Positions 1 through 7,188 of a stretch of 14,138 bases of DNA are shown one piece after another. Each line of letters starts with the position of its first letter. The first letter of the stretch is position 1. A program made the position numbers and the translations under genes. The DNA lies in assembly GCA_934433485.1 (NCBI GenBank), contig CAKRZR010000025.1:1-14138 (forward strand). The letters run 5' to 3'. The notes under the pieces were generated by a model that saw nothing but the letters and a program-made list of their open reading frames with translations, searched no databases and had not been told where the DNA came from. This DNA is from an uncultured Eubacteriales bacterium. Its GTDB lineage: Bacteria; Bacillota; Clostridia; Oscillospirales; CAG-272.

Positions 1-7
1 TAGGGTG

Positions 8-40
8 TGTTTCCCCATAAGAAAATGCTGTTGCCCCGTT
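8..40 (+). promoter_or_regulatory. Upstream direct-repeat activator-type site (left copy)
   Basis: Two near-identical 9-mers in the same orientation, TGTTTCCCC (8-16) and TGTTGCCCC (29-37), start 21 bp apart, which is two helical turns. The second ends 19 bp before the -35 box at 57. A second copy, reverse-complemented, lies at 14100-14133 in the same position relative to the GH31 promoter; the two share an 18-bp perfect core, AAATGCTGTTGCCCCGTT. Direct half-sites of 21-bp period next to a -35 box are what AraC/XylS-family activators bind; which protein binds here is inference, and no regulator gene is in the window. Confidence 0.6.
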
Positions 41-56
41 TACGTGTGGGTAGTCC

Positions 57-84
57 TTGACTTTCAGTGCGTTTGTGGTATAAT
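57..84 (+). promoter_or_regulatory. Sigma-A promoter for the 146-3530 operon
   Basis: TTGACT (57-62), a 16-bp spacer and TATAAT (79-84), with an extended TG at 76-77. The start of transcription would be near 91, giving a leader of about 55 nt. Confidence 0.8.
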
Positions 85-100
85 ATTCCTGACGACACGC

Positions 101-145
101 AAAGGAGCATGGCAGACGCGATAGACTGCCAATTGTGAAAACGAT
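101..145 (+). other. Leader with misplaced ribosome site and 9-codon ORF
   Basis: A strong Shine-Dalgarno sequence, AAAGGAG (101-107), sits 1 nt before an ATG (109) that opens a 9-codon frame (MADAIDCQL) ending at 136-138, and 38 nt before the ATG of the large gene. GGCAG (111-115) can pair with CTGCC (126-130), which would shorten the distance between ribosome site and gene start. No other start codon is open in the large frame, since TAG at 122-124 closes it upstream. The leader may act in translational control, or it may be the scar of a small deletion. Confidence 0.35.
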
Positions 146-1783
146 ATGTTTCAGTATCTGCATTGTTATATGCCGCAGACCTGGGAGGCACAGGTGCGTG
201 CGGGACTGATCGGCAAAAACGCCGGTTTCCGTTTTTCCCAGTCCATCGACATTCCGGAAGAACTCAAATTCAACAACCTCGCCCGCACGGACGGAGCACT
301 GTACGCATTGGTGCGCGAGCTGCTGTGCCCGTTTTACATCGATCGGCTCCAGGGCGGCTGTTATCTGGAGGAATATCCGTACGACATGGCGCTCATACAC
401 TCCTACAGAGAACTGCTCGGCGAAAATTTCTGGGGCTTCCAGATGCATGAGTGGATGAGCAACTATATGTCCGATCTGGGCAAGCTGAAAAACAACAACT
501 GCCCGGCATGGACAGCGGAGGCGATCACCGAAACGATCCTGCGCGCTTATCCGTTCCCGCACGTTTTTCTGGAGTCCATGAACGCCGCGGAAATGGCAGG
601 TGCCGGTTGTCCGGAAACGATCGGGGATTTTCTCGCTGTCACGGAAGCGCTCTTTGCCAAGCGGCAGGCGTACACGGAGGGTATGCTTGTCCCCTGCGAC
701 AGCTATTGTCTCGCGTATCCAATGGAGCTGGCACACGGCGCTAAGCGGTTCATGCCGGAGATCGGTCACCAGACGCCGGACACACGGATCCAGGTGGCGT
801 ACGCGCGCGGCATGGCAAAGGCATATGGTATTCCATTCGGCACGTACTATGAGCCGTGGGGCGGATCGCCGTTCTCCGCCTGCTGCTACCAACGCGATGG
901 AAAAAACGAGTGGAACATCGGCGGCTCGGCGGATTTCCCGTTCCAGACAGCGGGTGACAACGGCGGCAGCTCCCGTTCCATGCAGCGGCGTATGCATCTG
1001 TATTCCTACATGGCAGGCGCGTCGTTCATGGCGGAGGAATGGGGCATGTGCAATACCTTCTACGACTGGAACGATTTCGAGCTGTCCCCGTATGGGATGG
1101 TAAAGCGCGATTTTCTACGGTTCACGGAAAAGTATCCGGACATTGGCACACCAATCGCGCCGATTGCCGTAGTACTGCCGAAGGAACTGCCCGTTTTTGA
1201 AATGAACTCGTTCGATTCCGATCTGTATATGCACTATCCGGTATACGGCAGCCTGCTCGACAAGCTTCGCCTTACCCGCCGCGGTATCTTCCGACTCTTC
1301 CGGGAAAGCGGGCCGATGATCGGTACAGAAACCACTTCCCTGCTCAACTGTACCATTCCGGACACGTTGGATATTGTGCAGGAGGACGCCGTGCATTGTG
1401 GGGATTACGCGTATGTGGTCGATCTCACCGGCTCCGCGGACTTTGCGAAAACAGCTGCCGCCCAGGCCTGCGCTATCGAGGATGTTCCTGCGCTTCTGGA
1501 CGCACTCTTGCCGTGTGTGATGCGCGGAAATGCCATGAAGCAGCTCACGCGCACCGAAGACGGCACCGTGTATTTGCTGCTCACGAACAACAGCGGCGTA
1601 TCCCGTACCGTCGCGGAAGGCGAAAGCCTGCTACCGGACGCCGCGGAAACGGTCACTGTACAGACGAAAAATGAGCAGACGCTTACCATGCTCGAGGGAG
1701 ACGGCACAATATCCCGCGGTGAGGACGGTCTGTACCGTGTCGAAATTCCCGCAGGCGGTTGGTTCTTCGGCATATTGCGATAA
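146..1783 (+). CDS. Putative sugar hydrolase, unassigned (beta/alpha)8-barrel protein
   Basis: The protein has 545 residues, no signal peptide and no membrane segment, so it is probably cytoplasmic. I do not recognise the exact family. The first ~330 residues are rich in aromatic and acidic motifs typical of clan-A glycosidase barrels: HEW (101-103), EPWGG (236-240) and AEEWG (296-300). An alpha/beta segment follows (~335-460, starting near IAPIAVVLP), then a beta-rich tail ending GGWFFGIL, resembling the barrel, flavodoxin-like and beta-sandwich order of GH42-type enzymes. E102 and E297/E298 are candidate catalytic acids; this is inference. It is first in an operon with the GH99-like gene 160 bp downstream and has the same promoter element as the GH31-GH3 operon, which supports a role in oligosaccharide breakdown. 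The start is the only one available in frame, but it has no ribosome site at normal distance. The gene is certain, the function is not. Confidence 0.75.
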   Translation: MFQYLHCYMPQTWEAQVRAGLIGKNAGFRFSQSIDIPEELKFNNLARTDGALYALVRELLCPFYIDRLQGGCYLEEYPYDMALIHSYRELLGENFWGFQMHEWMSNYMSDLGKLKNNNCPAWTAEAITETILRAYPFPHVFLESMNAAEMAGAGCPETIGDFLAVTEALFAKRQAYTEGMLVPCDSYCLAYPMELAHGAKRFMPEIGHQTPDTRIQVAYARGMAKAYGIPFGTYYEPWGGSPFSACCYQRDGKNEWNIGGSADFPFQTAGDNGGSSRSMQRRMHLYSYMAGASFMAEEWGMCNTFYDWNDFELSPYGMVKRDFLRFTEKYPDIGTPIAPIAVVLPKELPVFEMNSFDSDLYMHYPVYGSLLDKLRLTRRGIFRLFRESGPMIGTETTSLLNCTIPDTLDIVQEDAVHCGDYAYVVDLTGSADFAKTAAAQACAIEDVPALLDALLPCVMRGNAMKQLTRTEDGTVYLLLTNNSGVSRTVAEGESLLPDAAETVTVQTKNEQTLTMLEGDGTISRGEDGLYRVEIPAGGWFFGILR

Positions 1784-1893
1784 CACTGCAAAAATGGAAA
1801 CGCCGTATCTTCTCTGACGCACCTGTGTGAAAAAAGAACCAGTACCGTCCGATAGACGGAAGTACTCACTGTCAGACAGCAAAAAATAGCAAT

Positions 1894-1919
1894 TCAAACA
1901 GGGCTTCCACCCTGTTTGA
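1894..1919 (+). other. Intercistronic stem-loop
   Basis: TCAAACAGGG (1894-1903) pairs perfectly with CCCTGTTTGA (1910-1919) around a 6-nt loop. No T-tract follows on the plus strand, so it is not a standard terminator. It ends 13 nt before the ribosome site of the next gene, and an imperfect stem (AGTAC...GTACT, 1841-1865) and CTGTCAGACAG (1869-1879) lie just upstream. It may set the relative levels of the two hydrolase-like genes by mRNA processing or stability. Confidence 0.5.
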
Positions 1920-1943
1920 CAAACCATCCAACGGAGGGGACAC

Positions 1944-3530
1944 ATGATGGAACTGTACTATAACCTGCCGCAATCACTCGGCGCCGTCGATTCTCTGGGA
2001 AGATCGCTGCCCACCGGCGTCATAGCACGCTCTCCAAAAGAACGCGCCGTCGGACTGTTCTATTTCCTCTGGTGCGGCGAGCATGGCAGACATGTGCCGT
2101 ACGATATTTCAAAAATCGTCACAGCCGACCCGGACGCCGGATACCACACGGATTCGCCGCTCTGGGGCAGTGTCGGCACCTATCACCACTGGGGCGAACC
2201 GTTTTTCGGCTACTACTACAGCGACGACGAATGGGTGATCCGCCGCCATATGACGCTGTTCTGCGACGCCGGTGTGGACTTTCTCTATTTCGACACCACC
2301 AACGCCGTGATCTACGAAAAGAACGTAAAAATCGTGCTCCGCGTCCTGCAGGAATACCACGACGCCGGTTTTCGGATCCCAAAGGTCATGTTCTACACAA
2401 ACACCGCGTCCGGCAAGACCGTGGAGGCACTCTACAACGCGATCTACAAGCCGCGCTACTGTCCGGACACGTGGTACTATTTCGAAGGGAAACCGGTCAT
2501 CATCGCCGTACCGGAGGAATGCTCCGCGGAAGTGCGTGCGTTTTTCAATATCAAGCTGGCACAGTGGCCGAACGAACCGGACAAACAGGGTGGCTGGCCG
2601 TGGATGGACTTCACCCGTCCGCAGCGTGTGTTTGACAATCTGCGCGGAGAGCCGGAGGTTATGAGTGTGTCTGTGGCACAGCATCCGCAGCTGCGGTTCG
2701 GCGATTCCGTACTGTACGGCGAGACGGAAAACCGCGGGCGCGCATATCATGACGGCAGAAACGATCCGGATCCCGCGGCGTTTTTAGGCGGTGCGAACTT
2801 CGGCGAACAATTTGCGCGCGCCATTGAAGCAGATGTACCGGTCGTGCTCGTCACCGGATGGAACGAATGGATCGCCGGTCGCTGGAACGGGATTCCGGAA
2901 CGTCCAATCATGTTCGTGGACTGTGCGAACGCGGAATACAGCCGGGATCTTGAATTGATGCGCGGCGGCTACTTCGACAACTATTATCTCCAGTTCATCT
3001 CCTGCATCCGCGCGTACAAGGGACAGTCCGCCTCTGAAATCCCGCACATCTGTCATCATGTACCGGGCGGTAGCCTGCATCGCGACAACGACGGCTACGG
3101 CGCGCATTATGAAAATCACACCGGTCGAAACGCGCTGAAATCCCTCTCGGCGGAGATGGATGGCGATACCCTCGCAGTACGCGTCACCGCCTACGACAAG
3201 CTGGATCCCGACAGGAACGGCAGCTTTATGCAGGTGTTTGTGACCGGCGAAAACGAAACACACGGCGTTTTCGCGACCGCCTGGACGGAAAACGGCGCGA
3301 CGATCGGTGCTGTGGATACGAAGAACTATACAAGTCGGCGGACAGAGCGGGAAATCGAGGCGGAGATCGGCGAAGATTCTGTGCTCTATCGGATCCCGCG
3401 CGCTCTGCTGCCGGAGGGTACGCTGTGGCTCAAGGCGGCCGACAGCCGTGAAACGATCCGATGCGGTGCGGATTTCTACGATAAGGGCGATACGGTACCT
3501 GCCGGACGGCTCTGGTTCGTGGTACGCTGA
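1944..3530 (+). CDS. GH99/GH71-like glycosidase (putative)
   Basis: This is a 528-residue protein without a signal peptide. GGAGG (1933-1937) lies 6 nt before the first ATG (1944) and 9 nt before a second (1947), so either may be used. Residues ~35-360 look like a (beta/alpha)8 barrel of the GH99/GH71/WbsX-like superfamily: FYFLW near the first strand, IRRHMTLFCDAGVDFLYFDTTN (split here: IRRHM 99-103, DAGVDFLYFDTTN 108-120), and a TGWNEW motif (304-309) at a late strand, where the superfamily places an acidic residue. Residues ~375-528 are beta-rich and probably form a sandwich domain. Family members with known activity cleave mannans or alpha-glucans; the substrate here cannot be read from sequence. 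It is second in the operon with the 146-1783 gene and probably acts on the same imported glycan. A polysaccharide-modifying role as in WbsX-type proteins is the main alternative. Confidence 0.75.
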   Translation: MMELYYNLPQSLGAVDSLGRSLPTGVIARSPKERAVGLFYFLWCGEHGRHVPYDISKIVTADPDAGYHTDSPLWGSVGTYHHWGEPFFGYYYSDDEWVIRRHMTLFCDAGVDFLYFDTTNAVIYEKNVKIVLRVLQEYHDAGFRIPKVMFYTNTASGKTVEALYNAIYKPRYCPDTWYYFEGKPVIIAVPEECSAEVRAFFNIKLAQWPNEPDKQGGWPWMDFTRPQRVFDNLRGEPEVMSVSVAQHPQLRFGDSVLYGETENRGRAYHDGRNDPDPAAFLGGANFGEQFARAIEADVPVVLVTGWNEWIAGRWNGIPERPIMFVDCANAEYSRDLELMRGGYFDNYYLQFISCIRAYKGQSASEIPHICHHVPGGSLHRDNDGYGAHYENHTGRNALKSLSAEMDGDTLAVRVTAYDKLDPDRNGSFMQVFVTGENETHGVFATAWTENGATIGAVDTKNYTSRRTEREIEAEIGEDSVLYRIPRALLPEGTLWLKAADSRETIRCGADFYDKGDTVPAGRLWFVVR

Positions 3531-3545
3531 CATTCTCCACAATGG

Positions 3546-3591
3546 AAAAGCCTCTCTGCGGCGGATACATATCCGATAAGAGAGGCTTTTT
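3546..3591. terminator. Bidirectional rho-independent terminator
   Basis: AAAAGCCTCTCT (3546-3557) pairs with AGAGAGGCTTTT (3579-3590), with a nested CGGAT/ATCCG hairpin inside. T-runs follow on both strands (3587-3591 plus; complement of 3546-3549 minus). It lies between the convergent ends of the hydrolase operon (stop at 3530) and the minus-strand O-acylation operon (stop at 3597) and serves both. Confidence 0.85.
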
Positions 3592-3596
3592 GGCGT

Positions 3597-4706
3597 TTAT
3601 TTCATCGTTTCACTGCTGTTGAGCACCGCGGTGCTGTAGAGAAAGAGGGTATCCTGCCCGTGAAAATCGACCATTCGTCCGAGATAGGCACTTGCGAGGT
3701 AGCGAATGTCCAGTAAAGTGATCGTTTTATATGCCGGAACCAGCAGCGGTACAATGCTGGAGGCAAACGAGTCGCGGAAAACGATCAGCTCGCGGTCACT
3801 TTGGGCATGCGGATTCTCGATCGTGAGATAGGACACCGGACCGGAGAGGAAAAACTCGTACGGATCCTTCCCGGACGCTTTTGCGAAATCGTATATCCCG
3901 CCGGTTTCGTTTGTCTCGTGATTCGTCACCACACAGTCCGCGAGCGTATCGTTTGTGAGATAAGCGATCGTCTCCGCCTCCATGGGCAGTGCCGCGTATC
4001 CATAGTACACGCCGTAAAAGGGAACGTCCAGGGTTTCTTCCGTATACGCGTCTCTGTCCGCAATGGTCACACCCAAACCATCCGCTAGCCGTTTCGCGGT
4101 ATCCATGAGCTTTTCCGCGCGCCAGTGGGTATCCGTTTTGTAGTAGTCCGTGACCGTCAGAGTGTCCATGATGTCGATATAGGTCATATAGTCCGTCTGT
4201 TCCCGGAGCTTAGCAATCATCGCGTCGTAGTCCACGACGGGATAACCGTTTTGGGCTGCGAGAAAGACGTTTTTATCCGGGATCACAGAAAGATAGCACG
4301 CGGAGCCTGTATCGCGGAGATACCTGTCGTAGAGATACGCAAACCGCTCCGCCGCGTGGTCGATCGAGGTCTCCGACAATGGATAATCGAGCCTGGACGC
4401 GTATCCATCCACGATGTAGACATCGTTGTTGTCCCCCTTGCGCAGGATGTCATAGGAGAACACCGCCTTCAGTGTACGGAAACGGTCGCGCATGGGAAAC
4501 TGATCGGCAGCGAATGCGTCAAAATCCGTTGCAAAAGCGCCGCTAAGATAGCCGTCCCACGTCAGCGCGGGCAGCGTTGCCAGAGAACGCCGCTCACTGA
4601 CAGAAATCTCGTCCGGCGTACGCAACAGTGTCCAAAGTCCGTATCCGGCGAGAAAGAGTGCACACAGCGCAAGCGTGCAGACAGAGGTAATTTTGGTTAG
4701 CCGCAT
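3597..4706 (-). CDS. DHHW / AlgX-AlgJ-like polysaccharide O-acetylation protein
   Basis: The protein has 369 residues. The start at 4706 is chosen because GAAAGGAG lies just upstream; the longer frame to 4763 would overlap the MBOAT gene and has no ribosome site. One N-terminal membrane segment (~7-27) anchors an extracytoplasmic SGNH-hydrolase-like domain. The D-x-H motif is in YYKTDTHW (188-195, D192 and H194), and a candidate catalytic serine is in FRDSF (S313), so the Ser-Asp-His set of AlgX/AlgJ appears complete. In that family the protein passes acyl groups, usually acetyl, delivered by a partner MBOAT protein onto an exported polysaccharide. That partner lies 13 bp upstream in the same operon. 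The target polymer is unknown. Clostridial members are usually annotated as DHHW proteins; here the motif reads DTHW, as in AlgX. Confidence 0.85.
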   Translation of the reverse strand: MRLTKITSVCTLALCALFLAGYGLWTLLRTPDEISVSERRSLATLPALTWDGYLSGAFATDFDAFAADQFPMRDRFRTLKAVFSYDILRKGDNNDVYIVDGYASRLDYPLSETSIDHAAERFAYLYDRYLRDTGSACYLSVIPDKNVFLAAQNGYPVVDYDAMIAKLREQTDYMTYIDIMDTLTVTDYYKTDTHWRAEKLMDTAKRLADGLGVTIADRDAYTEETLDVPFYGVYYGYAALPMEAETIAYLTNDTLADCVVTNHETNETGGIYDFAKASGKDPYEFFLSGPVSYLTIENPHAQSDRELIVFRDSFASSIVPLLVPAYKTITLLDIRYLASAYLGRMVDFHGQDTLFLYSTAVLNSSETMK

Positions 4707-4719
4707 GGTCTCTCTCCTT

Positions 4720-6123
4720 TCAGAAACGGAAATACAGGAATGGATTGAACGAACCGTCCACAAGATATGCCGTACACAGCACCAGCAGACAGAGCATTGC
4801 GACCGGTCTTGCGATCTCGATCACGCGACTGCCGACTGTGGTACTCTGTATCCGACGAACCGCCCGGTTCAGCAAGGGTGTTGCGCCGAGGATGGCAGCG
4901 ATGAGGATCACCGCATAGCTGCGCAGCGCGTAGAGCCCCACCGGATCCGTGAGCGACGACGCGCCAATGCCGAACAGGGCGCCGATTTGCGCGAATCCCG
5001 CCGTCACGCTGTCCGCGTCAAAGAGCACGAAGCTGAGCGCGATCACAAATAAAACGTAGAGATGGCGGAACACGCGCGTTTTTTCGAGAATTTTGTGGAA
5101 CCACAGCTTCTCAAAGAGCAGAAACACGGCAAAATACACGCCCCACAGCACAAAATTCCACGCCGCACCGTGCCACAATCCGGTGAGCATCCAAACAACG
5201 ATGATGTTGCGGATCCATTTCCATCGGCTGACCCGGTTGCCGCCGAGCGGAATGTACACGTAATCGCGGAAAAAGGAGCCGAGCGTTTTGTGCCATCGAC
5301 GCCAAAACTCCGTCACGCTCGCGGAGATATAGGGATAGTCGAAATTCTCCGGAAACGTGAAGCCGAAGATCCGTCCCAGACCGATCGCCATGTCGCTGTA
5401 GCCGGAAAAGTCGAAATAAATATGGAGCATGCACGTGACCGCATAGAGCCACGAAAAGAGCACGGAAGGCGCGGCGGTCGCTTTGTACGTCGTGAGCAAC
5501 TCATAGAGGACGTTCGCGATGAGCACCTTTTTCGACAGTCCGATGAGGAACCGCGTGACACCCTGTGTGATCGCGTCAAGCGTATGCGTACGGGCGGTCA
5601 ATTCCTTTGCAATATCGGCGTAGCGTACGATTGGTCCGGCAATGAGCTGCGGGAACAGCGCCACATACGCCGCGAGATCAATGAGGTTTTTCTGGGCAGC
5701 GACATCGCCGCGGTACACATCGACCACGTAGCTTGTGATTTGAAATGTGTAAAAGCTGATACCGATCGGAAGCGTTATGCCGATGCGAGGAATCTCCTTT
5801 TGCAATACCGCGCTGACGGTGGACAGGAGAAAGTCCGCGTATTTACAATAAACGAGCAAAGAGAGAATGAGCGTGACGGACAGGGTCAGCAGTATGCGGG
5901 ACAAACGCGGCGAGGGACGGTATCTTTCAATCAGCAGACCGGAAAAATACCCAAGGAGGATCGAAACCAGCATGAATACGACAAATTTCGGTTCTCCCCA
6001 TGCGTAGAAAAAGAGACTGGCGGCAAGCAATACAAGATTTTTCCACCAGCGCGGTACAAGAAAATACAAAAGCAGCGTGACCGGCAGAAAATAGAAAAGA
6101 AACGGCAGTCCGGAAAACAGCAT
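4720..6123 (-). CDS. MBOAT family membrane O-acyltransferase (AlgI/PatA type)
   Basis: This is a 467-residue polytopic membrane protein of normal length for AlgI-type MBOAT enzymes. Family marks are LPIGISFYTFQ (118-128), FPQLIAGPIVRY (157-168), YFDFSGYSDMAIGLG (236-250), FWRRWHKTLGSFFRDYVYIPLGG (273-295, in parts) and the catalytic histidine in TGLWHGAAWNF (H318). It would take acyl groups from a cytoplasmic donor and carry them across the membrane for transfer to a surface polysaccharide by the downstream AlgX-like protein. GAGAGGAA lies before the ATG at 6123. It is the middle gene of a three-gene operon with the lipoprotein upstream. A role in teichoic-acid D-alanylation (DltB) is less likely because no dltA, dltC or dltD is nearby. 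Confidence 0.92.
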   Translation of the reverse strand: MLFSGLPFLFYFLPVTLLLYFLVPRWWKNLVLLAASLFFYAWGEPKFVVFMLVSILLGYFSGLLIERYRPSPRLSRILLTLSVTLILSLLVYCKYADFLLSTVSAVLQKEIPRIGITLPIGISFYTFQITSYVVDVYRGDVAAQKNLIDLAAYVALFPQLIAGPIVRYADIAKELTARTHTLDAITQGVTRFLIGLSKKVLIANVLYELLTTYKATAAPSVLFSWLYAVTCMLHIYFDFSGYSDMAIGLGRIFGFTFPENFDYPYISASVTEFWRRWHKTLGSFFRDYVYIPLGGNRVSRWKWIRNIIVVWMLTGLWHGAAWNFVLWGVYFAVFLLFEKLWFHKILEKTRVFRHLYVLFVIALSFVLFDADSVTAGFAQIGALFGIGASSLTDPVGLYALRSYAVILIAAILGATPLLNRAVRRIQSTTVGSRVIEIARPVAMLCLLVLCTAYLVDGSFNPFLYFRF

Positions 6124-6150
6124 CGCGTATTCCTCTCACAGACAGAATTT

Positions 6151-6184
6151 GTGCTGCCATAGGAAACAAAACCACAGGCAGCAC
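6151..6184 (-). other. Intercistronic stem-loop between lipoprotein and MBOAT gene
   Basis: GTGCTGCC (6151-6158) and GGCAGCAC (6177-6184) form a perfect 8-bp stem with an 18-nt loop in the 74-bp gap between the two genes. No T-run follows on the minus strand, so read-through is expected. It may protect the mRNA 3' end or act as a partial attenuator. Confidence 0.45.
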
Positions 6185-6197
6185 CGGATAGGGCGTA

Positions 6198-6863
6198 TTA
6201 TTCTACCGCTTCCTCGTAGGCGACAGCGGCGTCGGGATAGGTCGACTGGAATTTATCGCGGAACGTGTTCACCAGATCCTCGTTGCCGAAGAGGGAGACA
6301 ACGTAATTCCCATAGGTGAAAATTACGTATTTATCCGGGAAGCCGCACATCCAATGGCGGGAGGCAAGCGCGTTGCGCAGGGTTTCCGCCGTCGATGCGA
6401 CCTTTTCCGCGTCGATGACATGGAACGCACCGCAGGTGAAGGTATTCAGGTTCATCATGTGGACGAGAGACGCGGCGTCATCGATATCGGCTGCGTTTTT
6501 CTCCGGCAGGATGAGCATCGACGACAGAGACGCGGTATCCGTGATGTCGAACCGACCGGGCGCGCCATCTACGTTGTTGTTGTAATCGCCGCCGGCTGCC
6601 GGGAATTTTTCATCCTCCGTATACGTTGCCCACACCGTAGAGAGCAATGTTTCCGCATCGGTATCGGTATTCGTATCGGCAGCGGCAGTTTCCGTTTCGG
6701 TTTCAGCATCGGTTTCCGGCGCTGTGGTATCTCCGTTGCCGCCGGTGGTATCGGTCACGGATTCATTCGGTGCGGTATCCGTTTCGTCCTTGTTCTTCCC
6801 ACAGGACGCAAATGCGGCGGTAAGCAGGCATACAACGAGAAAAAGGGCTATAGATTTCTTCAT
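6198..6863 (-). CDS. Lipoprotein with DUF4358-like domain
   Basis: The protein has 221 residues. The start at 6863 (MKKSIALFL) gives a clean signal peptide, and AGGAG lies 11-12 nt upstream; a start at 6896 would place 11 odd residues before it. The lipobox is FASC, with the lipidated cysteine at residue 21. Residues ~24-75 are a low-complexity Thr/Asp/Glu linker holding the domain off the membrane. The C-terminal ~130 residues resemble the DUF4358 domain, with the pattern MMNLNTFTCGAFHVID, then FPDKYVIFTYGNYVVSLFG and a closing helix. Such proteins often lie beside MBOAT and DHHW genes in Clostridia. It is first in the operon and probably an accessory of the O-acylation machine outside the cell; its biochemical role is unknown. 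Confidence 0.75.
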   Translation of the reverse strand: MKKSIALFLVVCLLTAAFASCGKNKDETDTAPNESVTDTTGGNGDTTAPETDAETETETAAADTNTDTDAETLLSTVWATYTEDEKFPAAGGDYNNNVDGAPGRFDITDTASLSSMLILPEKNAADIDDAASLVHMMNLNTFTCGAFHVIDAEKVASTAETLRNALASRHWMCGFPDKYVIFTYGNYVVSLFGNEDLVNTFRDKFQSTYPDAAVAYEEAVE

Positions 6864-6935
6864 TTTTGTTTTTTCTCCTGATATAGGTGTTAGCATGGGC
6901 TCGCGTTATCGTTAGTTTGCCGCGAAACCGTGCTT

Positions 6936-6964
6936 AGTATACCACATAACCGGTGAAAATACAA
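6936..6964 (-). promoter_or_regulatory. Promoter of the O-acylation operon
   Basis: Read on the minus strand: TTGTAT (6964-6959), a 17-bp spacer, TGG and TATACT (6941-6936). The extended -10 compensates for a weak -35. Transcription would start near 6929, about 66 nt before the lipoprotein ATG. Confidence 0.65.
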
Positions 6965-6974
6965 GAAATTCACC
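6952..6974. promoter_or_regulatory. Possible operator over the -35 box
   Basis: GGTGAA (6952-6957) and TTCACC (6969-6974) form a perfect inverted repeat with an 11-bp spacer that encloses the -35 box (6959-6964) of the O-acylation promoter. The position suits a repressor. A 6-bp arm can arise by chance. Confidence 0.3.
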
Positions 6975-7066
6975 ATGAACGGATTGTAAAAGCGTAAAAA
7001 GGGCAGGTTCGACCGTCAGGGACACAATTTCGAGAAAGCATTTGTGAAAATCCTTTCAAAATTCCC

Positions 7067-7096
7067 TTGACAGACGCGCGCCTAACATGGTATACT
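7067..7096 (+). promoter_or_regulatory. Promoter of the small hypothetical gene
   Basis: TTGACA (7067-7072), an 18-bp spacer, TGG and TATACT (7091-7096). The predicted start of transcription is near 7103, inside the frame that opens at the ATG at 7087, so that ATG cannot be used from this promoter. The stretch 6975-7066 between the divergent promoters shows nothing I can name. Confidence 0.75.
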
Positions 7097-7115
7097 GTTC
7101 CTGTGAACCGGGGAC

Positions 7116-7183
7116 GGCACCCATAACAAAAAACGGCGTTCGCAGATCACCATATGAGGGGGTGGCACCCATAACAAAAAACG
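7116..7183 (+). repeat. Two direct copies of a 20-mer in a 5' leader
   Basis: GGCACCCATAACAAAAAACG occurs at 7116-7135 and 7164-7183, identical, 48 bp apart, each preceded by a G-run (GGGGAC and GGGGGT). The second ends 5 nt before the proposed GTG start at 7189. The 48-bp period keeps the reading frame, so the translated frame also repeats (APITKN). In the second copy GGGT/ACCC can form a tiny hairpin, leaving an A-rich tail. Confidence 0.7.
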
Positions 7184-7188
7184 TACGT

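Noticed and set aside
4707..4763. Longer start for the AlgX-like protein at 4763
   Set aside because: It would overlap the end of the MBOAT gene and push the signal anchor inward, while ATG 4706 has GAAAGGAG at normal distance.
5062..6162. Long plus-strand frame (366 codons) opposite the MBOAT gene; similar ones at 10986-12029 and 12787-13953
   Set aside because: They lie antisense to clear enzyme genes, have basic, low-complexity, non-family-like translations, and arise because the GC-rich codon use of the real genes suppresses stops on the opposite strand.
7154..7186. preQ1-I-like riboswitch suggested by a G/C hairpin and an A-rich tail
   Set aside because: The loop is only about 3 nt, too short for the pseudoknot of that class, and the downstream gene has no link to queuosine.
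7087..7188. N-terminal extension of the hypothetical protein from ATG 7087
   Set aside because: The ATG lies 4 bp before the -10 hexamer and upstream of the predicted transcript start, has no ribosome site, and adds a cysteine-rich and repeated segment not expected in the family.
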